Part shown: positions 6,966 to 15,849 of the stretch, in pieces
How positions within the stretch are numbered: position 1 is the first letter of the stretch
Layout: every line of letters begins with the position of its first letter
Assembly (NCBI GenBank): GCA_937910785.1
Contig: CALDLG010000195.1
Span: 1 to 24,306 of the forward strand
Length of the DNA: 24,306 nt
Reading direction: 5' to 3'
Origin: an uncultured Lachnospiraceae bacterium
Lineage (GTDB): Bacteria > Bacillota > Clostridia > Lachnospirales > Lachnospiraceae
The notes under the pieces: model-generated
Databases searched by the model: none
Seen by the model: the letters and a program-made list of their open reading frames with translations, nothing else
What the model was told of the DNA's origin: nothing
Made by a program: the position numbers and the translations under genes

Positions 6966-9081
6966 AGAAAGGCATGGTCAGAATATGCGGGGAAAAATAG
7001 AAGAGATCGGAAAAGTCCGGCTCGATTTGTCACATTATCCGGGTGAGGATTTTTATTGCGACGGGGAAATCGAGGATGAACTGCTTAATATTACGAGAAA
7101 TTATGCGGAAGTGGAATATCCGCGCATCATAGAGGAACGCAGAAGCTGGCCGTTCCTCTATCATTTATCGGCATTGCGGGAAAATGTCGTGGAATGGCTT
7201 CCGATGGATAAAAGCATGAAGGTGCTGGAGGTTGGTTCCGGCTGCGGCGCCATTACGGGAGCGCTTTCCCGGAAAGCGGGAGAGGTGACCTGTGTTGATT
7301 TATCGAAGAAAAGGAGCCTGATCAATGCCTACAGGCATATGGATTGTGAAAATGTCACGATTCATGTTGGAAATTTTCAGGATATTGAGCCGGACCTGCC
7401 ATGTGATTATGATTATATCTGTCTGATCGGTGTTTTCGAGTATGCGCAGGCCTATATCAGTTCTGACGATCCGTATGAGGATTTTCTGAAGATTATTGCC
7501 GCGCACAGGAAAAAAGGCGGCAAAATTGTCATTGCGATCGAAAACAAGCTGGGATTAAAATATTGGGCAGGCTGTAAGGAGGACCATCTCGGAACATGGT
7601 TCAGCAGCCTGGAAGACTATCCGGAGGGAGGCGTTGTCAGAACTTTTACGAGGGACGGCCTTGTAAAAATTGCAGAACAATGCGGCTTTTCGGATGTATC
7701 TGTTTATTATCCCTATCCCGACTATAAATTTATGACAAGCCTCTATTCGGATGAGAGACTGCCCCGGCCGGGGGAGCTGTCTTCTAACCGGAGGAACTTT
7801 GACCGGGAAAGATTACAGCTGTTTGATGAAAAGCTGGTCTTCGATACGCTGATAAAGGAAGATCAGTTTCCTCTTTTTTCCAATTCCTACCTGCTGTTTC
7901 TTGGAGAGATGCCGGCGGTAAAATATGTGAAGTATTCCAATGACAGAGCGGATGATTTTAAAATCAAAACGATACTGACCCAATCCGTATCAGGAGACAG
8001 GGTGGTCAGACAAATGGAAAAACATCCGTTATCGGAAGGCGCGAAGGAACATATTCGGAAAATCCATCATGCTTATGAAAAACTTTCGGAGCGGTTTGCG
8101 GACGGAAAACTTCAAATAAATGAATGCAAATTAAACTCTGATTTTATAAAAGCGGATAAAAAAGAGAACGACAGTTATGTCACATTCGAATATCTGGAAG
8201 GAAAAACGTTGGAAGAGCTTTTGGATGAGTGTCTTGAACGGGATGATCTGGAAAAATTCCATACGTTATTTAATGAATATCTGGAAAGAATTTCCTGCCA
8301 TGAAGAGCTTGCAGTCACAGACTATGACCTGATCTTCTCCAATATCCTGATCACTGCGGACGGCTGCTGGCATGTGATTGATTATGAATGGACCTTTGAG
8401 AAGGAAGTGGAAGCGAAGGAAATTGCCTTTCGGGCAATCTACTGTTATTTATTGGAAAATGAAAAACGAAATAAATTGAATTTAGATTTAATATTAGAGA
8501 GATTGGGCATCACGGAATCCGATGCGGAGAATTACAGGCGTTTGGAAATGAAGTTTCAAAAGTATGTCACGGGCAGAAGGATGTCTATGGATGAAATTCG
8601 TGAAGCGATTGCCCAGCCGGTTTATGGATTATCTCAGCTGCCGATGCTGTCGCCTGCGGAGAAACAGAAAGGCCAGGTGCAGATCTATGAGGATCAGGGC
8701 GGGGGATTCTCGGAGGAGCAGTCCTTTTTTCTGGAAGAGGATTTCGAACAGGAACGGTCCTTCCGCCTGATATTTGAAGGACAAAGAAGGCATCTGCGCA
8801 TCGATCCCTGCAGTGATTACTGTATCGTATTTATCAAAGAGATCCGATGGAATGACAGAACGATTTCCGTCGGAGGGAAGGAGCTTTCTGTGAACGGCAT
8901 TCCGGCCGGAGAGGGCGTATATGCTTTCGATACGCCGGACCCGAATATTACGTTACATTTAACGGAGCTGGAACAGCGGCAGGAGAATGTGCTGGAGGTA
9001 TCCATGCAGGTGACGAGAATGCCGGAGGAAACGGTACGCCATATGCGGCATACACAGAAGAGAGGATTTTTTAATCGATGA
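6955..9081 (+). CDS. Methyltransferase-kinase fusion, WbdD-like polysaccharide capping enzyme candidate
   Basis: The protein has 708 residues. A class I SAM methyltransferase domain (about 60-260) has motif I VLEVGSGCGAITG (90-102) and the acidic VTCVDLS. The middle (about 310-520) looks like an aminoglycoside/choline-kinase-type fold: KYSNDRADDFKIKT could supply the ATP lysine, TDYDLIFSN places D458 and N463 in the D-x4-N catalytic loop spacing, and VIDYEWT (D476) matches the metal-binding DFG position. Residues ~560-690 form a beta-rich module (LRIDPCSDYCIVFIKEI). The same domain order is known in WbdD, which methylates and phosphorylates O-antigen ends; that role here is inference. Start is uncertain: ATG 6955 abuts AAAAGG, while ATG 6985 lies 12 bases after AGAAAGG. 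Bases ~8450-8510 are unusually A/T rich. It overlaps the next gene by ATGA. Confidence 0.82.
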   Translation: MSLSERHGQNMRGKIEEIGKVRLDLSHYPGEDFYCDGEIEDELLNITRNYAEVEYPRIIEERRSWPFLYHLSALRENVVEWLPMDKSMKVLEVGSGCGAITGALSRKAGEVTCVDLSKKRSLINAYRHMDCENVTIHVGNFQDIEPDLPCDYDYICLIGVFEYAQAYISSDDPYEDFLKIIAAHRKKGGKIVIAIENKLGLKYWAGCKEDHLGTWFSSLEDYPEGGVVRTFTRDGLVKIAEQCGFSDVSVYYPYPDYKFMTSLYSDERLPRPGELSSNRRNFDRERLQLFDEKLVFDTLIKEDQFPLFSNSYLLFLGEMPAVKYVKYSNDRADDFKIKTILTQSVSGDRVVRQMEKHPLSEGAKEHIRKIHHAYEKLSERFADGKLQINECKLNSDFIKADKKENDSYVTFEYLEGKTLEELLDECLERDDLEKFHTLFNEYLERISCHEELAVTDYDLIFSNILITADGCWHVIDYEWTFEKEVEAKEIAFRAIYCYLLENEKRNKLNLDLILERLGITESDAENYRRLEMKFQKYVTGRRMSMDEIREAIAQPVYGLSQLPMLSPAEKQKGQVQIYEDQGGGFSEEQSFFLEEDFEQERSFRLIFEGQRRHLRIDPCSDYCIVFIKEIRWNDRTISVGGKELSVNGIPAGEGVYAFDTPDPNITLHLTELEQRQENVLEVSMQVTRMPEETVRHMRHTQKRGFFNR

Positions 9082-11495
9082 CGGACAAATATGACTGGAC
9101 GGCCTATTATCGGTCGGCCTTTGAAAAAGAAAAGAAGGAAACAATGGCCCTTGCGGCTCAGGTGGCGGATGCGCAGGCGAAGGAATCGGATCTGTGTTTT
9201 CGTCTGGAGCGCATTTTGAATAATCCCTTCTGGAAAGTCTCCGTACCCATTCGGAAATGCTGCCATATGCTGCTGCCGGGGCGCGGGGGCGAGGAAGGGG
9301 AGAAGGCTGTTTGCGGGGCAGCAGGAAGCGCGGTGGAAGAAGGCGGCTTCATGAGCGGTCCGGAGGCCGTTTCAGCCTATCAGCGGGAGGTTTTCCGGCA
9401 GAAGCATCCCTATCTGCAGTGGATTGCGGCACAGGAACAGGAAAGCAGGCAGCGTGGAACGGCTGGAAGCGCCGGAGAACAGCGGCCCGGAAAAACTGCC
9501 GAAGAAAAGGAATGGCCCGAAGAAGCGGAAAATGCGGCTTCCGGGGTGCGGCAGATGATATCGGAGCCGATTCGCGGAGGATTCATAACGGAAGTGGAGG
9601 GGGCGGATCTGTGCATCGTGGCGTATGGATACGGACTGCCGGATGAGGAAGCGGCGCGGAAGGCGGCGGAATGGTTCCGGGAGCATGAAAACTGTCTCTT
9701 TGCTTATGCGGACGAAGACTATTACTGGAAGGAGATATCCAACCGGATGCACCCCTGGTTTAAACCCTGCTGGTCGCCGGATACGATGCTTTCTTTCTGT
9801 TATATGGGGCATATGATCTTTGTCAGGAGATCTCTTGGCGGGGAGATTCTTGCAGGGTACCGGGACGGAATCGGTTCTTATGCGGATTTCTACGACCTGT
9901 GTCTGCGGCTGGAGGAAAAGGCACAGGCCGGTCATTATGCGGTTTCTCATCTGGAAGAGGTGCTGTTTCATAACTGTTATGAGCCGGATGCCGCAGGAGA
10001 AGAGCAGATAAAAGAGGCAAAAGGACAGGGAAAGGACGTTCTGGAAATGGTCGAAAAGCTGCTGCTTGGAGAACTGGAGCGGGGACGCGATATGACGGGC
10101 TGTGATATCGCTTACCATGAAGTCAGAAAGGACGCGCTGCGGCGGAGAGGAATCCGGGCACGACTGAGAACCGGAGAGGTCCCGGATATTTACCATGTCG
10201 TTTATGAGGCGCCGGAGACGGAAGAGAAGCAGGCGCTTGTGTCGGTCATCATTCCCTCGAAAGACCACCCGGAGACGCTGGAAAAATGCCTGTATTCCTT
10301 TCGGGAAAGAACGGCCTATAAACATTATGAATGGATCGTTGTGGATAACGGCAGCAGTCCGGAAAATAAAAGCCGCGTGGAAGCGCTGCAAAAGGAATAT
10401 GGATTCCGGTATCTGTATGAGCCGATGGAATTCAATTTTTCCGCTATGTGCAATCTGGGCGCATCCGGAGCGCAGGGCGAGTATCTTCTGTTTCTGAATG
10501 ATGATATTGAAATCATTCAAAAGGACTGGCTTACGGTTATGCTCGGACAGGCCGGACGGCCTCATACGGGAGCTGTGGGCGCCAAACTCTGGTATGCGGA
10601 CAGCCGGAAAATCCAGCATGCGGGTATTACGAATCTGGCCATCGGCCCTTCTCATAAACTGGTCACCTTTATGGACGACAGGTGTTATTATTATGGGAGG
10701 AATCAGGTTACTTATGATGTCATCGGGGTTACGGCGGCCTGTCTGATGATTGCGCGGAAGAAATATCAGGAAGTGGGAGGAATGGAAGAATCCATGAAGG
10801 TTTCCTACAATGATGTGGATCTGTGCTTTAAACTGATTGAGGCCGGATACTATAACGTGCTTCGAAACGATGCCGTTTTGTATCATGCGGAGTCGCTGAG
10901 CAGAGGGCTCGACGAAGAGGATGGGGGCAAATGGGAAAGACTCCTTCGCGAAAAGGAAAATCTTTATGCCAGACATCCGGGCATGCAGGACTGGGACGGA
11001 TTCTATCACAAAAACCTGATTGATAACGCTTCGCGTTACGCGTGTAATTTTAAATATGAGTATGAAAACAACTTAAAAACGACAGAAGCAGTTAAAAAAA
11101 ATGCAGGAAATCCTGCAGAGGCGGAGAACGGTATTTTGCAGCTCACGGTAGACCGGGCAGAAGAACAGCATAAAATTCATCGGGAAGAGCCGGATATTCT
11201 GTTCCTGATGGGGTGGAGCTATCTGCCTGGAAAGGACAATGCCGGATATGCCAGATATGTCGTACTGGAGCGGGATGACGGGACTTTGTACGAGGCCATT
11301 CCCAATCCCTGGTGCAGGCCCGATGTAGAAGCGGTTCTGACCGGAGAAGTCAACATCTCGCTGGCCGGATTTACACTCCGCATCAGGAAGGAAAACCTGC
11401 AATCCGGTGTCTGGAGGGTCGGAATGAGGGCGGTGGACTTAAACAGCGGCCAACAGTTTCTGACATGGTCCGACAGGAAAATGATCGTAAAATAA
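9078..11495 (+). CDS. Large GT2 glycosyltransferase with degenerate first GT domain
   Basis: The 805-residue protein starts with a charged helical stretch and the segment NNPFWKVSVPIRKC (about 49-62), which recurs in the GT at 11905. Residues ~165-330 resemble the second half of a GT-A domain (YADEDYYW with D212/D214, PWFKPCWSPDTMLSFCYMGH) but lack the usual sugar-nucleotide-binding beginning. A complete GT2 domain follows from ~387 (VSVIIPSKDHPETL, WIVVDNGSS) with the metal site NDDIE (D475, D476) and SYNDVDLCFKLIEAGY. The last ~110 residues are a beta-rich domain (DILFLMGWSYLPGKDNAGYARY). It overlaps the capping-enzyme gene by 4 bases and is probably translationally coupled. A rhamnosyl or other sugar transferase in chain assembly is likely; the donor cannot be read from sequence. 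Confidence 0.9.
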   Translation: MTDKYDWTAYYRSAFEKEKKETMALAAQVADAQAKESDLCFRLERILNNPFWKVSVPIRKCCHMLLPGRGGEEGEKAVCGAAGSAVEEGGFMSGPEAVSAYQREVFRQKHPYLQWIAAQEQESRQRGTAGSAGEQRPGKTAEEKEWPEEAENAASGVRQMISEPIRGGFITEVEGADLCIVAYGYGLPDEEAARKAAEWFREHENCLFAYADEDYYWKEISNRMHPWFKPCWSPDTMLSFCYMGHMIFVRRSLGGEILAGYRDGIGSYADFYDLCLRLEEKAQAGHYAVSHLEEVLFHNCYEPDAAGEEQIKEAKGQGKDVLEMVEKLLLGELERGRDMTGCDIAYHEVRKDALRRRGIRARLRTGEVPDIYHVVYEAPETEEKQALVSVIIPSKDHPETLEKCLYSFRERTAYKHYEWIVVDNGSSPENKSRVEALQKEYGFRYLYEPMEFNFSAMCNLGASGAQGEYLLFLNDDIEIIQKDWLTVMLGQAGRPHTGAVGAKLWYADSRKIQHAGITNLAIGPSHKLVTFMDDRCYYYGRNQVTYDVIGVTAACLMIARKKYQEVGGMEESMKVSYNDVDLCFKLIEAGYYNVLRNDAVLYHAESLSRGLDEEDGGKWERLLREKENLYARHPGMQDWDGFYHKNLIDNASRYACNFKYEYENNLKTTEAVKKNAGNPAEAENGILQLTVDRAEEQHKIHREEPDILFLMGWSYLPGKDNAGYARYVVLERDDGTLYEAIPNPWCRPDVEAVLTGEVNISLAGFTLRIRKENLQSGVWRVGMRAVDLNSGQQFLTWSDRKMIVK

Positions 11496-11904
11496 GGAAA
11501 AAAGAGAAAAAATATAATGTTGTCGAAAAAACTTTTTGGTAAATTACATCCTGATAAAATAAAATAAATTAAATCAAGATTTAGCACAAAGAGCGATTCG
11601 AGTTCGAAAGGGTTTCCTGACCATAAATGACGGAGCTGTCAGATCATGAAAAGCGATCGGGAATAAGACAATGATACAGAAAAGGGAATCATGAGGAAGA
11701 GGGCAATAAGGGGCAGACGCAGGAAATCCAAAAGTAAGAATGCGGAAAAGTGCGGTGTCCATTTATATAGGGAATAAGCCGGAAAGGCGTATTAAATCGA
11801 AAATTAAAAAATATAGAAAAGAAAAATACGGAAAAGCACAGTGACAATATACAGGGAAGGAACCGTATTCAGATAATCAGAGAAAGGAGCGTGAATCGGG
11901 AAAG
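11496..11904. other. 409-bp A-rich gap without a clear gene
   Basis: This gap separates two large glycosyltransferase genes. It is A-rich on the + strand and carries no recognisable RNA gene or terminator. A TATAAT at 11513-11518 has no matching -35. One tiny open frame is visible at 11691-11777: ATG preceded by AAGGG at 5 bases, encoding 28 very basic residues (MRKRAIRGRRRKSKSK...). Nothing supports it beyond the ribosome site. Similar short strings GGGAATAAG (11659-11667 and 11769-11777) and GGGCAATAAG (11701-11710) recur, suggesting decayed repeat material. A good AAAGGAG (11883-11889) lies 15 bases before the next start. Confidence 0.6.
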
Positions 11905-13950
11905 ATGGAAGAGGAACGCAGAGAAGAGGAACGGAACGAGAACATACGTTATTATAAAGAGGCATATGAGCAGGAGCGGATGAAGCGGCGGATGCTGGCG
12001 GATAAGCTGGCGGATACGGAAAGCCGGGTGGCGGATCTGGAGCAGAATCTGGCGCGTATTAAGGGGAGCCGGTTCTGGCGTCTGTCGAAGCCTCTTCGAA
12101 TGACGGTGCACTGGATGCAGAGAACCAAAGACCGGGTCAGCCGTTACGGTGACGTGAAGGGGATTGCCAGAAAGCTGGATGCCAAGCGGATTGAGAAGAT
12201 GGCGAGAGCACAGCATGGAACGGCGGGATTTCCGACGCCGGAGGAAGCCAGGGAACAACGGGAAACTATTTTTTCCAGAGAAATCAAAATCAGTATTCTC
12301 GTGCCGCTCTACAATACACCGGAGAAGTTTCTGAGAGATGCGGTCGATTCCGTATTGGCCCAGACTTACGAGAACTGGGAGCTGTGTCTTACGGATGATT
12401 CCGATATGGAACATGCTTATGTGGAACGGATTTGTCAGGAATATATTGAGAAGGACCGGAATTATCTGCTGGAGCATAAGGAACTGAAGGCGCGCGTTGG
12501 GCAGGAAAGCCGTATCCGGTACGGCAGGCATGAAAGAAACGGCGGTATTGCCGGAAATACGAACTTCTGTCTGGAGCTGGCGACCGGAGACTATATCGGC
12601 CTGTTTGATCACGATGACATTCTGCATCCTGCGGTTTTATACGAATATATGAAAGCGATCTGCGGACAGAATGCGGATTATATTTACTGTGATGAAGCGA
12701 CCTTTAAGGGAAACAGCATCGATCATATGATTACGCTGCATTTTAAACCGGATTTTGCGATTGACAATCTGCGTGCCAATAACTATATCTGCCATTTCAG
12801 TGTTTTTTCCAGAAAGCTGCTTGACGGAACGGAACTGTTCCGACCGCAGTTTAACGGCAGCCAGGATCACGATATGATTCTGCGGCTGACGGCGCAGGCA
12901 AAGCATATTGTGCATATTCCGAAACTGATGTATTACTGGCGTTCTCATGCGGGCAGCGTAGCCTCGGATATCAATGCCAAGTCCTATGCCATTGAGGCAG
13001 GAAAAGGGGCGGTGGCGGATCACCTGCGCAGGCTGGGTTATGAAAATTTTGAAATCACTTCGACGAAGGCTTTCGAAACGATCTATCGGATTCGGTACGA
13101 AATACTGGGGGAACCCAAAATTTCCATTGTGATTCCGAACAAAGACCATCCGGAAGATCTGAAAAGATGCGTTACTTCTATAATAGAAAAGAGCAGCTAC
13201 GAAAATTATGAAATCATTATCGTGGAGAATAACAGCACGACCGACGAGATTTTCCGTTATTATGAGGAGCTGAATAAAAATCCGCAGATCCGGATTGTGA
13301 CTTATGAAGGGGAATTTAATTATTCCCGTATCAATAATCTGGGGGTATCCCAGGCAGACGGTGAGTATGTGGTTCTTTTGAATAACGATACCGAGGTCAT
13401 TACGCTGACCTGGATGGAAGAGCTTCTGATGTATGCGCAGCGACAGGATGTGGGAGCGGTTGGAGCGAAGCTGTATTATCCGGATAAGACGATTCAGCAT
13501 GCGGGCGTCGTAATCGGCCTGGGAGCGCACCGGACGGCAGGGCATACGCATTACCGGGTGAGCAGCAATAATCTGGGCTATATGGGAAGATTGTGTTATG
13601 TGCAGAATATGACGGCGGTAACAGGCGCCTGTCTGATGGTGAAAAAGAAGATCTATGAAGAGACGGGCGGTCTGGATGAGTCCTTTGCGGTCTCCCTGAA
13701 TGATGTGGACTTCTGCCTCCGCGTCAGAGCGGCGGGATATCTGAATGTATTTACACCTTTTGCGGAACTGTATCATTATGAGTCCGCCTCCAGAGGGTCT
13801 GACAGCGAGGGGGAGAAGGCGGCGCGTTACAATGAGGAATCGGAGCGTTTCCGGGCCAGATGGCGTAAAGAGCTTGCCGCAGGGGACCCGTATTATAATC
13901 CGAATTTTTCGCTGGACAGAAGTGACTTTGCTTTGAAAATTGAACGATAG
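11905..13950 (+). CDS. Tandem two-domain GT2 glycosyltransferase, rhamnosyltransferase-like
   Basis: The 681-residue protein begins with a strongly charged predicted coiled coil (residues 1-50, E/R/K-rich with L/A heptads) and the motif GSRFWRLSKPLR. Two complete GT-A domains follow. The first (about 127-375) has ISILVPLYNTPEKFL, NGGIAGNTNF and the metal motif DHDD (235-238). The second (about 400-660) has ISIVIPNKDHPEDL, IIVENNST, NNDTE (493-497) and SLNDVDFCLRVRAAGY, ending LDRSDFALK as is common in this family. Both metal sites are intact, so the enzyme could add two sugars in turn. It has its own ATG 11905 after a weak GGGA; the stronger AAAGGAG is 15 bases away. Its stop lies inside the promoter of the phosphoglucomutase gene. 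Confidence 0.92.
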   Translation: MEEERREEERNENIRYYKEAYEQERMKRRMLADKLADTESRVADLEQNLARIKGSRFWRLSKPLRMTVHWMQRTKDRVSRYGDVKGIARKLDAKRIEKMARAQHGTAGFPTPEEAREQRETIFSREIKISILVPLYNTPEKFLRDAVDSVLAQTYENWELCLTDDSDMEHAYVERICQEYIEKDRNYLLEHKELKARVGQESRIRYGRHERNGGIAGNTNFCLELATGDYIGLFDHDDILHPAVLYEYMKAICGQNADYIYCDEATFKGNSIDHMITLHFKPDFAIDNLRANNYICHFSVFSRKLLDGTELFRPQFNGSQDHDMILRLTAQAKHIVHIPKLMYYWRSHAGSVASDINAKSYAIEAGKGAVADHLRRLGYENFEITSTKAFETIYRIRYEILGEPKISIVIPNKDHPEDLKRCVTSIIEKSSYENYEIIIVENNSTTDEIFRYYEELNKNPQIRIVTYEGEFNYSRINNLGVSQADGEYVVLLNNDTEVITLTWMEELLMYAQRQDVGAVGAKLYYPDKTIQHAGVVIGLGAHRTAGHTHYRVSSNNLGYMGRLCYVQNMTAVTGACLMVKKKIYEETGGLDESFAVSLNDVDFCLRVRAAGYLNVFTPFAELYHYESASRGSDSEGEKAARYNEESERFRARWRKELAAGDPYYNPNFSLDRSDFALKIER

Positions 13951-13961
13951 TGTGATATACT
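13933..13961 (+). promoter_or_regulatory. Strong extended -10 sigma-A promoter before phosphoglucomutase
   Basis: TTGAAA (13933-13938), exactly 17 bases, then TATACT (13956-13961) match 5 of 6 consensus bases each, and TG at 13953-13954 gives an extended -10. The -35 lies inside the end of the upstream glycosyltransferase gene, so the phosphoglucomutase can be expressed independently of the operon before it. The leader is about 75 bases. Confidence 0.72.
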
Positions 13962-14044
13962 TATATGCGAAAGCGTGCACGGCCCGAAACAGAAGAAAAC
14001 GGGCGGTGCCTGCAGGGAAAGAACAATTATGGAGGTAAAAAGGA

Positions 14045-15766
14045 ATGGGTTACAAAGAGCAGTATGAATTCTGGCTGGAAGATTCTTATTTCGACGCACA
14101 GACGAAAAAAGAGCTTGAGGAAATCAAAAATGATGAGAAGGAAATCGAAGATCGCTTTTATAAGGAACTGGCATTTGGCACCGGCGGCCTGAGAGGTGTG
14201 ATTGGGGCGGGAACGAACCGCATGAATATCTATACTGTCCGGAAAGCGACGCAGGGCCTTGCGAATTACATAAAGAAGCAGGGCGGCGAGAAGAAGGGCG
14301 TGGCGATTGCCTATGACTCCAGAAGAATGTCTCCGGAGTTCGCGGATGAAGCGGCGCTGTGCCTGGCGGCGAATGGCATTAAGGCTTATGTATTCGAGTC
14401 ACTTCGTCCGACACCGGAATTATCCTTTGCGCTGCGGGAACTCCATTGTATTTCCGGTATCGTCATTACCGCAAGCCATAATCCTCCGGAATATAACGGT
14501 TACAAATGTTACTGGGAGGACGGCGCACAGGTTACGGCGCCGAAGGATCAGGAAATTATCGAAGAAGTTAACAATGTAACGGATTATCATGCCGTTAAGA
14601 CGATGGAGAAGGCGGAAGCGATAAGCGCGGGACTTTATCAGGTGATCGGACAGGAAATCGACGATAAGTATATGGCGGAATTAAAGAAGCAGATCATTCA
14701 TCCCGAAATTATTGCGGAAGTTGCGGATGATATGAAGATTGTATATTCACCTTTTAACGGAACGGGCAATCTTCCTGTCAGAAGGATTCTGGATGAAATC
14801 GGTTTCAAGAATGTTTATGTCGTACCGGAGCAGGAGATGCCGGATCCGAATTTCACAACGCTTGCTTATCCGAATCCGGAAGATCCGAAGGCATTTACGC
14901 TGGCGCTTGAACTGGCAAAGGAAAGGAAAGCCGACATCGTGCTTGCAACCGACCCGGATGCGGACAGACTGGGAATCTATGCGTTAGATACGAAGAGCGG
15001 GGAATATGTTCCCTTTACTGGTAATATGTCGGGAATGCTGATTGCGGAATATATTTTAAGAGAAAGAACGGCAACCGGAAAAATGCCGGAAAATCCCGCG
15101 CTCGTTACGACAATCGTTACAACCAATATGACCAAAGCGATTACGGAGGATTATAAGGTAAAATATATCGAGGTTCTGACGGGCTTTAAATACATAGGCG
15201 AGCAGATTAAGCTGTTTGAGCAGACAGGCTCCAACAACTATGTATTCGGTCTGGAAGAGAGCTATGGCTGTCTTGCGGGAACCCACGCGAGAGATAAAGA
15301 TGCCATTGTTGCGGTAATGTGCCTGTGTGAAATGGCGGCATGGTGTAAGAAAAACGGTAAGACCGTATGGGATCAGATGATCGCACTGTATGAGAAGTAT
15401 GGCTATTTCAAAGAGAGTCAGTATTCCATAACCATGAAGGGAATCGACGGAGCCAAAGAGATCGAGGATCTCATGAACAAACTGAGAAACGATCCGCCGA
15501 AGAGCTTCGGAGAACTGAAAGTGAAAGAATTCAGAGATTATACAACGGGCCGGACGCTGAATCTGGAATCCGGAGAAGAAGGAACAACAGGTCTTCCGAA
15601 ATCGAACGTGCTTTATTTCGATTTGACGAACGATTCCTGGTGCTGCGCGCGTCCTTCCGGAACCGAACCCAAGATTAAATTCTATATGGGTGTAAAAGGA
15701 AACAGTCTGGACGACGCGGAAGCGAAGCTGGCACAGCTGACGGAAGACCTGAAGGCATATCTGTAA
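14045..15766 (+). CDS. pgcA: Alpha-phosphoglucomutase / phosphomannomutase
   Basis: This enzyme interconverts glucose-6-phosphate and glucose-1-phosphate through a phosphoserine. The 573-residue protein has the active-site TASHNPPEYNGYK (S144), the Mg-binding DPDADR loop (D303, D305, D307), the sugar-binding GLEESYG and the phosphate-binding RPSGTEPK (536-543). Length and the N-terminal ELAFGTGGLRGVIGAGTNR block match Firmicute PgcA/Pgm2-type enzymes. GGAGG (14031-14035) is 9 bases before the ATG. It has its own strong promoter. In this setting it most likely feeds Glc-1-P to RmlA and to glucosyl donors. A phosphopentomutase-like side activity is known for some relatives, so the exact substrate range is not settled. 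Confidence 0.93.
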   Translation: MGYKEQYEFWLEDSYFDAQTKKELEEIKNDEKEIEDRFYKELAFGTGGLRGVIGAGTNRMNIYTVRKATQGLANYIKKQGGEKKGVAIAYDSRRMSPEFADEAALCLAANGIKAYVFESLRPTPELSFALRELHCISGIVITASHNPPEYNGYKCYWEDGAQVTAPKDQEIIEEVNNVTDYHAVKTMEKAEAISAGLYQVIGQEIDDKYMAELKKQIIHPEIIAEVADDMKIVYSPFNGTGNLPVRRILDEIGFKNVYVVPEQEMPDPNFTTLAYPNPEDPKAFTLALELAKERKADIVLATDPDADRLGIYALDTKSGEYVPFTGNMSGMLIAEYILRERTATGKMPENPALVTTIVTTNMTKAITEDYKVKYIEVLTGFKYIGEQIKLFEQTGSNNYVFGLEESYGCLAGTHARDKDAIVAVMCLCEMAAWCKKNGKTVWDQMIALYEKYGYFKESQYSITMKGIDGAKEIEDLMNKLRNDPPKSFGELKVKEFRDYTTGRTLNLESGEEGTTGLPKSNVLYFDLTNDSWCCARPSGTEPKIKFYMGVKGNSLDDAEAKLAQLTEDLKAYL

Positions 15767-15816
15767 GCCATGTCGGCAGGAAAATGGATGAAGGCAAAAT
15801 AAAGTATAAGGAAAAG

Positions 15817-15849
15817 ATAGAATCGTCCTGACATTCAGGGCGATTCTAT
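15817..15849 (+). terminator. 14-bp hairpin after phosphoglucomutase (terminator-like, no U tract)
   Basis: Arms 15817-15830 and 15836-15849 pair over 14 bp with one G-T wobble around a 5-base loop (core GAATCGTCCTG / CAGGGCGATTC). No T run follows on the + strand; the reverse strand has only a short T stretch (TCTTTTCC). It may attenuate transcription, protect the phosphoglucomutase mRNA end, or shape the leader of the next gene, whose GGGG ribosome site starts 7 bases later. Confidence 0.55.

Noticed and set aside
6837..7046. Open frame running through the 35-bp repeats
   Set aside because: A 35-bp period shifts frame at every unit, so no repeat protein is encoded; it is also out of frame with the methyltransferase gene.
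9372..11009. Long minus-strand open frame (545 codons) opposite the GT gene
   Set aside because: It is antisense to a clear GT2 gene, has no recognisable domain and reads as a composition shadow with many Arg/His/Ile residues.
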